55,045 bases of DNA from Candidatus Auribacterota bacterium. Its GTDB lineage: Bacteria > Auribacterota > Tritonobacteria > UBA1439. Location: positions 1 to 55,045 of the forward strand of contig JAPLCX010000078.1 of NCBI GenBank assembly GCA_026392035.1. Direction: 5' to 3'. This document shows, one piece after another, positions 52,880-55,045 of this stretch (within the stretch, counting starts at the first letter, position 1; each line of letters starts with the position of its first letter). The notes beneath the pieces were generated by a model. That model made no database searches. It was not told the DNA's origin and worked only from the letters and a program-made list of their open reading frames with translations. The position numbers were made by a program, and so were the translations under genes.

Positions 52880-52931
52880 GCTCTGTATCCTCCAGAGGGA
52901 GCCATGCTCTTGATACTCGCCAGGATGAGCC

Positions 52932-54647
52932 TCACAGTTTCGTAGTTATAGTCACTGTCCCCTGCCATAAGCAACCCGGGATTGCGTTTTGTAATCTGGG
53001 CTGCGCCGCGGCGGGAACAAGTCCCACGATGAAAAGATATTGCCCGGTCAATCCGCTGGGGACATAGACTGCATATAGTCTCCGCTGGAATGGTTCCCAA
53101 AGGCCCGGTACATCCTTATAAAGAGGTATCAAACCTGTCCGCAGAAAGCGCGGATTTTCGAGGTTGAACGAGTAAATCTGTCCCCCTGGGGCGATTATCA
53201 CCCCGTAAGTATCAAAAGTGTCAAGCAGCGGCTGTACTATCACGTCAATCGTAAAAAGCTCCCCCGGCGATGGCGTAGTGCTGTTCAAAATCACGACTAG
53301 GAGCGGCGTCGGAGTTACCGTTGGTGTTCTGGTCGGAGTAATTGTCAGGGTTATAATCGGCGTCGGCGTGCACGTAGGTGTTGTCGTCGGAGTATTCGTA
53401 ATCGTCGGCATATCTGTAGGCGTCATCGTCGGCGTTGGAGTCTCCATCGGTGTCTCTGTCGGAGTTTCTGTCACCGTTGGCGTCTCCGTAGGCGTCGGCG
53501 TGATCGTCGGAGTAGGCGTGCATGTTGCAGTAGGTCCCTGCTCGATGCAATACAAATTATAACCAGAGCCAACATAGATACACCCATCACTTCCGAGTGT
53601 GGGTGAGGAAGACATGTCTCCCCCGGCCGGATAAATCCAGCTGAGTGTACCATTTGAATTAAGAGCATATAGATTATAGTCATGAGAGCCGACATATACC
53701 ATCCCGTCACTCCCCAACGCGGGAGAGGAATTTACACCATCCTGGGCCCGATAGCTCCAGTTGAGCGCGCCGTCCGAGCCAAACGCATAAAGTTTATTGT
53801 CAACAGAGCCTACGTATACCATCCCGTCACTCCCCAACGCGGGAGAGGAATACACCTCATCTTGCGTCCGATAGCTCCAATTGAGCGCGCCGTCCGAGCT
53901 AAACGCATAAAGTTTAGAGTCATAAGAACCAATATACACCCCCCCATCACTTCCAAGTGCGGGAGAGGAGTATACATAACCACCAGTCGGATACGTTCTG
54001 GCGAGTGTGCCGTTTGAGTTAAACGCATAGAGATACCAGTAATAAGCAGAGCCGATATACGCTCTCCCGTCACTCCCGATCGCGGGGGAGGAATACACAG
54101 ACATATAATATGCAATCCGATAGCTCCAGTTGAACGCGCCGTCCGAGCTAAACGCGTAGAGATTATTATCCCAAGAGCCGACATACACCCTCCCGTCACT
54201 ATCCAGTGCGGGGGAGGATATAACCCAATCTCCCGTCCTATAACTCCATGCGAGGCCTCCGGCTGAGCTGAAGGAGTAGAACTCATCATCAGCGAAGCTG
54301 ACATATATCCTCCCATCTCTCCCCAACGCGGTAGAGGAGAGCACACCGCCACCAGTCCGATAGCTCCAGTTGAGCGCGCCGTTAGAATTAACCGCGTAGA
54401 GATTATTGTCACCCCCAACATACACCCTCCCGTCACTCCCAAGCGCGGGGGAGGAACCGCCTCCCGTCTCATAACTCCACGCGAGTCTGGGTATTGACAG
54501 CCCCGCGTATTCGCTCTGGCCTGTGTGCCGTGCATCGTGGTGAAACATCGGCCAGGGGGAATTGGCGAGCTGGGCGTAAGGTGCTGGGATGAGGAGGCAG
54601 AGCAGGATGAATGTTTGACTAACACCGCTAAGAATCCTGCATTTCAT
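52932..54647 (-). CDS. Secreted one-propeller PQQ-like protein with Pro/Thr linker
   Basis: This 571-residue protein has a signal peptide ([17 protein letters not shown]), the opening motif [14 protein letters not shown], eight blades of which two end in degenerate motifs (RTY, WIY), a Pro/Thr linker of about 75 residues and a C-terminal domain of about 120 residues ([21 protein letters not shown]...). The ATG at 54647 is preceded by GAGGGAGAG. It closely resembles the protein at 11013-12845, and the C-terminal domain resembles that of the subtilase. I infer a secreted or surface protein. The broken gene at 52879 starts about 50 bases after its stop. Confidence 0.85.
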   Translation of the reverse strand: MKCRILSGVSQTFILLCLLIPAPYAQLANSPWPMFHHDARHTGQSEYAGLSIPRLAWSYETGGGSSPALGSDGRVYVGGDNNLYAVNSNGALNWSYRTGGGVLSSTALGRDGRIYVSFADDEFYSFSSAGGLAWSYRTGDWVISSPALDSDGRVYVGSWDNNLYAFSSDGAFNWSYRIAYYMSVYSSPAIGSDGRAYIGSAYYWYLYAFNSNGTLARTYPTGGYVYSSPALGSDGGVYIGSYDSKLYAFSSDGALNWSYRTQDEVYSSPALGSDGMVYVGSVDNKLYAFGSDGALNWSYRAQDGVNSSPALGSDGMVYVGSHDYNLYALNSNGTLSWIYPAGGDMSSSPTLGSDGCIYVGSGYNLYCIEQGPTATCTPTPTITPTPTETPTVTETPTETPMETPTPTMTPTDMPTITNTPTTTPTCTPTPIITLTITPTRTPTVTPTPLLVVILNSTTPSPGELFTIDVIVQPLLDTFDTYGVIIAPGGQIYSFNLENPRFLRTGLIPLYKDVPGLWEPFQRRLYAVYVPSGLTGQYLFIVGLVPAAAQPRLQNAIPGCLWQGTVTITTKL

Positions 54648-54966
54648 AACTCTCCCTCATGGTCTCTGCATCACGAATTCCATGTTGCCCGGGTCCACAA
54701 GGTGACGGCCATGTCAGATTGCTAGATCCATCTTTGCTGGTGTTACCCGTAATGTCTGGTGAATCCGGCAGAAGTTATAATACATAAAATAGAGAGCAAC
54801 GGGAAGTGCCTGTTATATCGGCCAGCAGATATACAGTTTCTTTATAACATTCTGAACCGTAGCAAATATGGCGGGCATGACGCCTGCCCGCCGAAGTCCC
54901 GCTCAGCAGCCATTTTTGGGGGTCAGTTTATTGGACTTCGGCCCCCGAAAAGGCGGAGGTCAACGT
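54648..54966. other. Gene-free stretch with a GC-rich hairpin
   Basis: The first 110 bases are the leader of the propeller gene, with no recognised riboswitch. GGCGGGC (54870-54876) and GCCCGCC (54886-54892) form a hairpin after the end of the incomplete gene to the right. A second inverted pair, CCGAAGTC (54891-54898) and GACTTCGG (54935-54942), overlaps it. These may act as a terminator, but no T-run follows. A 71-residue plus-strand frame here is not supported. Confidence 0.5.
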
Positions 54967-55045
54967 TTATTTGAAGCGGAAGTCAAGTTTGTAATCATAG
55001 AGCCAAGGGACTTTGGGATTGACGCCCTGCTGCTGCAATTTTTTG
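54967..55045 (-). CDS. C-terminal end of an incomplete protein
   Basis: The window ends inside this gene. The last 25 codons read KLQQQGVNPKVPWLYDYKLDF followed by a short basic/aromatic end and a TAA at 54967-54969. The run of Tyr and Phe with a final FRFK would fit an outer-membrane or barrel-type C-terminus, but so short a stretch does not allow a firm call. The gene continues beyond 55045. Confidence 0.55.
   Translation of the reverse strand, partial: KKLQQQGVNPKVPWLYDYKLDFRFK

Noticed and set aside
54759-54974. A 71-residue plus-strand frame
   Set aside because: It runs through two inverted repeats and over the 3' end of a minus-strand gene, and has no ribosome site.

Overview
This window looks like chromosomal DNA of an uncultivated, probably Gram-negative, free-living bacterium. 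By impression the closest fit is an Omnitrophota/Auribacterota/PVC-type lineage. That placement is an inference from gene order and from the large secreted Pro/Thr-linker proteins, and I cannot test it here. DNA is GC-rich and codes densely. Many starts are GTG or TTG, and several gene pairs overlap as GTGA (coaE/rho, prfA/prmC, the two S41 genes). TGA is an ordinary stop codon.

Layout. 0.3-4.3 kb (minus): a zinc-ribbon membrane protein, a Nudix ADP-sugar pyrophosphatase and a two-propeller secreted protein. 4.5-8.2 kb (plus): a promoter, a cyclic-di-GMP-I (GEMM-I) riboswitch with a terminator, then four pseudopilin/minor pilin-type genes. 8.2-8.5 kb: a MITE-like element with perfect 26-bp inverted ends. 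8.5-13 kb (minus): trpB2, a CheY-like receiver, an HPt protein, a one-propeller protein and tRNA-His. 13-14.7 kb: nitroreductase, a small ORF and a YdjM-like membrane protein. 14.8-25.3 kb (minus): the housekeeping run larC-pilT-polA-coaE-rho-rpmE-prfA-prmC-murA. 25.3-33.5 kb (minus): larB, tsaD, an active and a degenerate S41 protease, and a split transketolase. 33.9-36.1 kb (minus): DUF4416, a GH-like family-10 protein and a very small lipoprotein. 36.4-42.7 kb (plus): a metallo-beta-lactamase/double-propeller fusion and a PpiD-like chaperone. 43-48.7 kb (minus): a duplicated-domain secreted protein, glyA, rpiB, tsaC, purH and a small lipoprotein. 48.8-55 kb (minus): subtilase, a small Cys protein, GNAT, a gene broken by UGA, another propeller protein and the tail of an incomplete gene.

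The theme that stands out is extracellular. Four proteins carry six beta-propellers. Each propeller starts with a WPMF...H motif and has exactly eight WSY-type blades. The propellers are joined by (T/P)-rich linkers and end in a C-terminal beta-rich domain of about 115 residues that also seems to end the subtilase. Together with c-di-GMP-controlled pseudopilins and PilT, this suggests a surface or secreted system tied to the sessile/motile switch; that functional link is inference. The intergenic DNA is unusually rich in several dispersed repeat families, including a 20-bp palindrome that has inserted into other repeats and into the 3' end of a gene.
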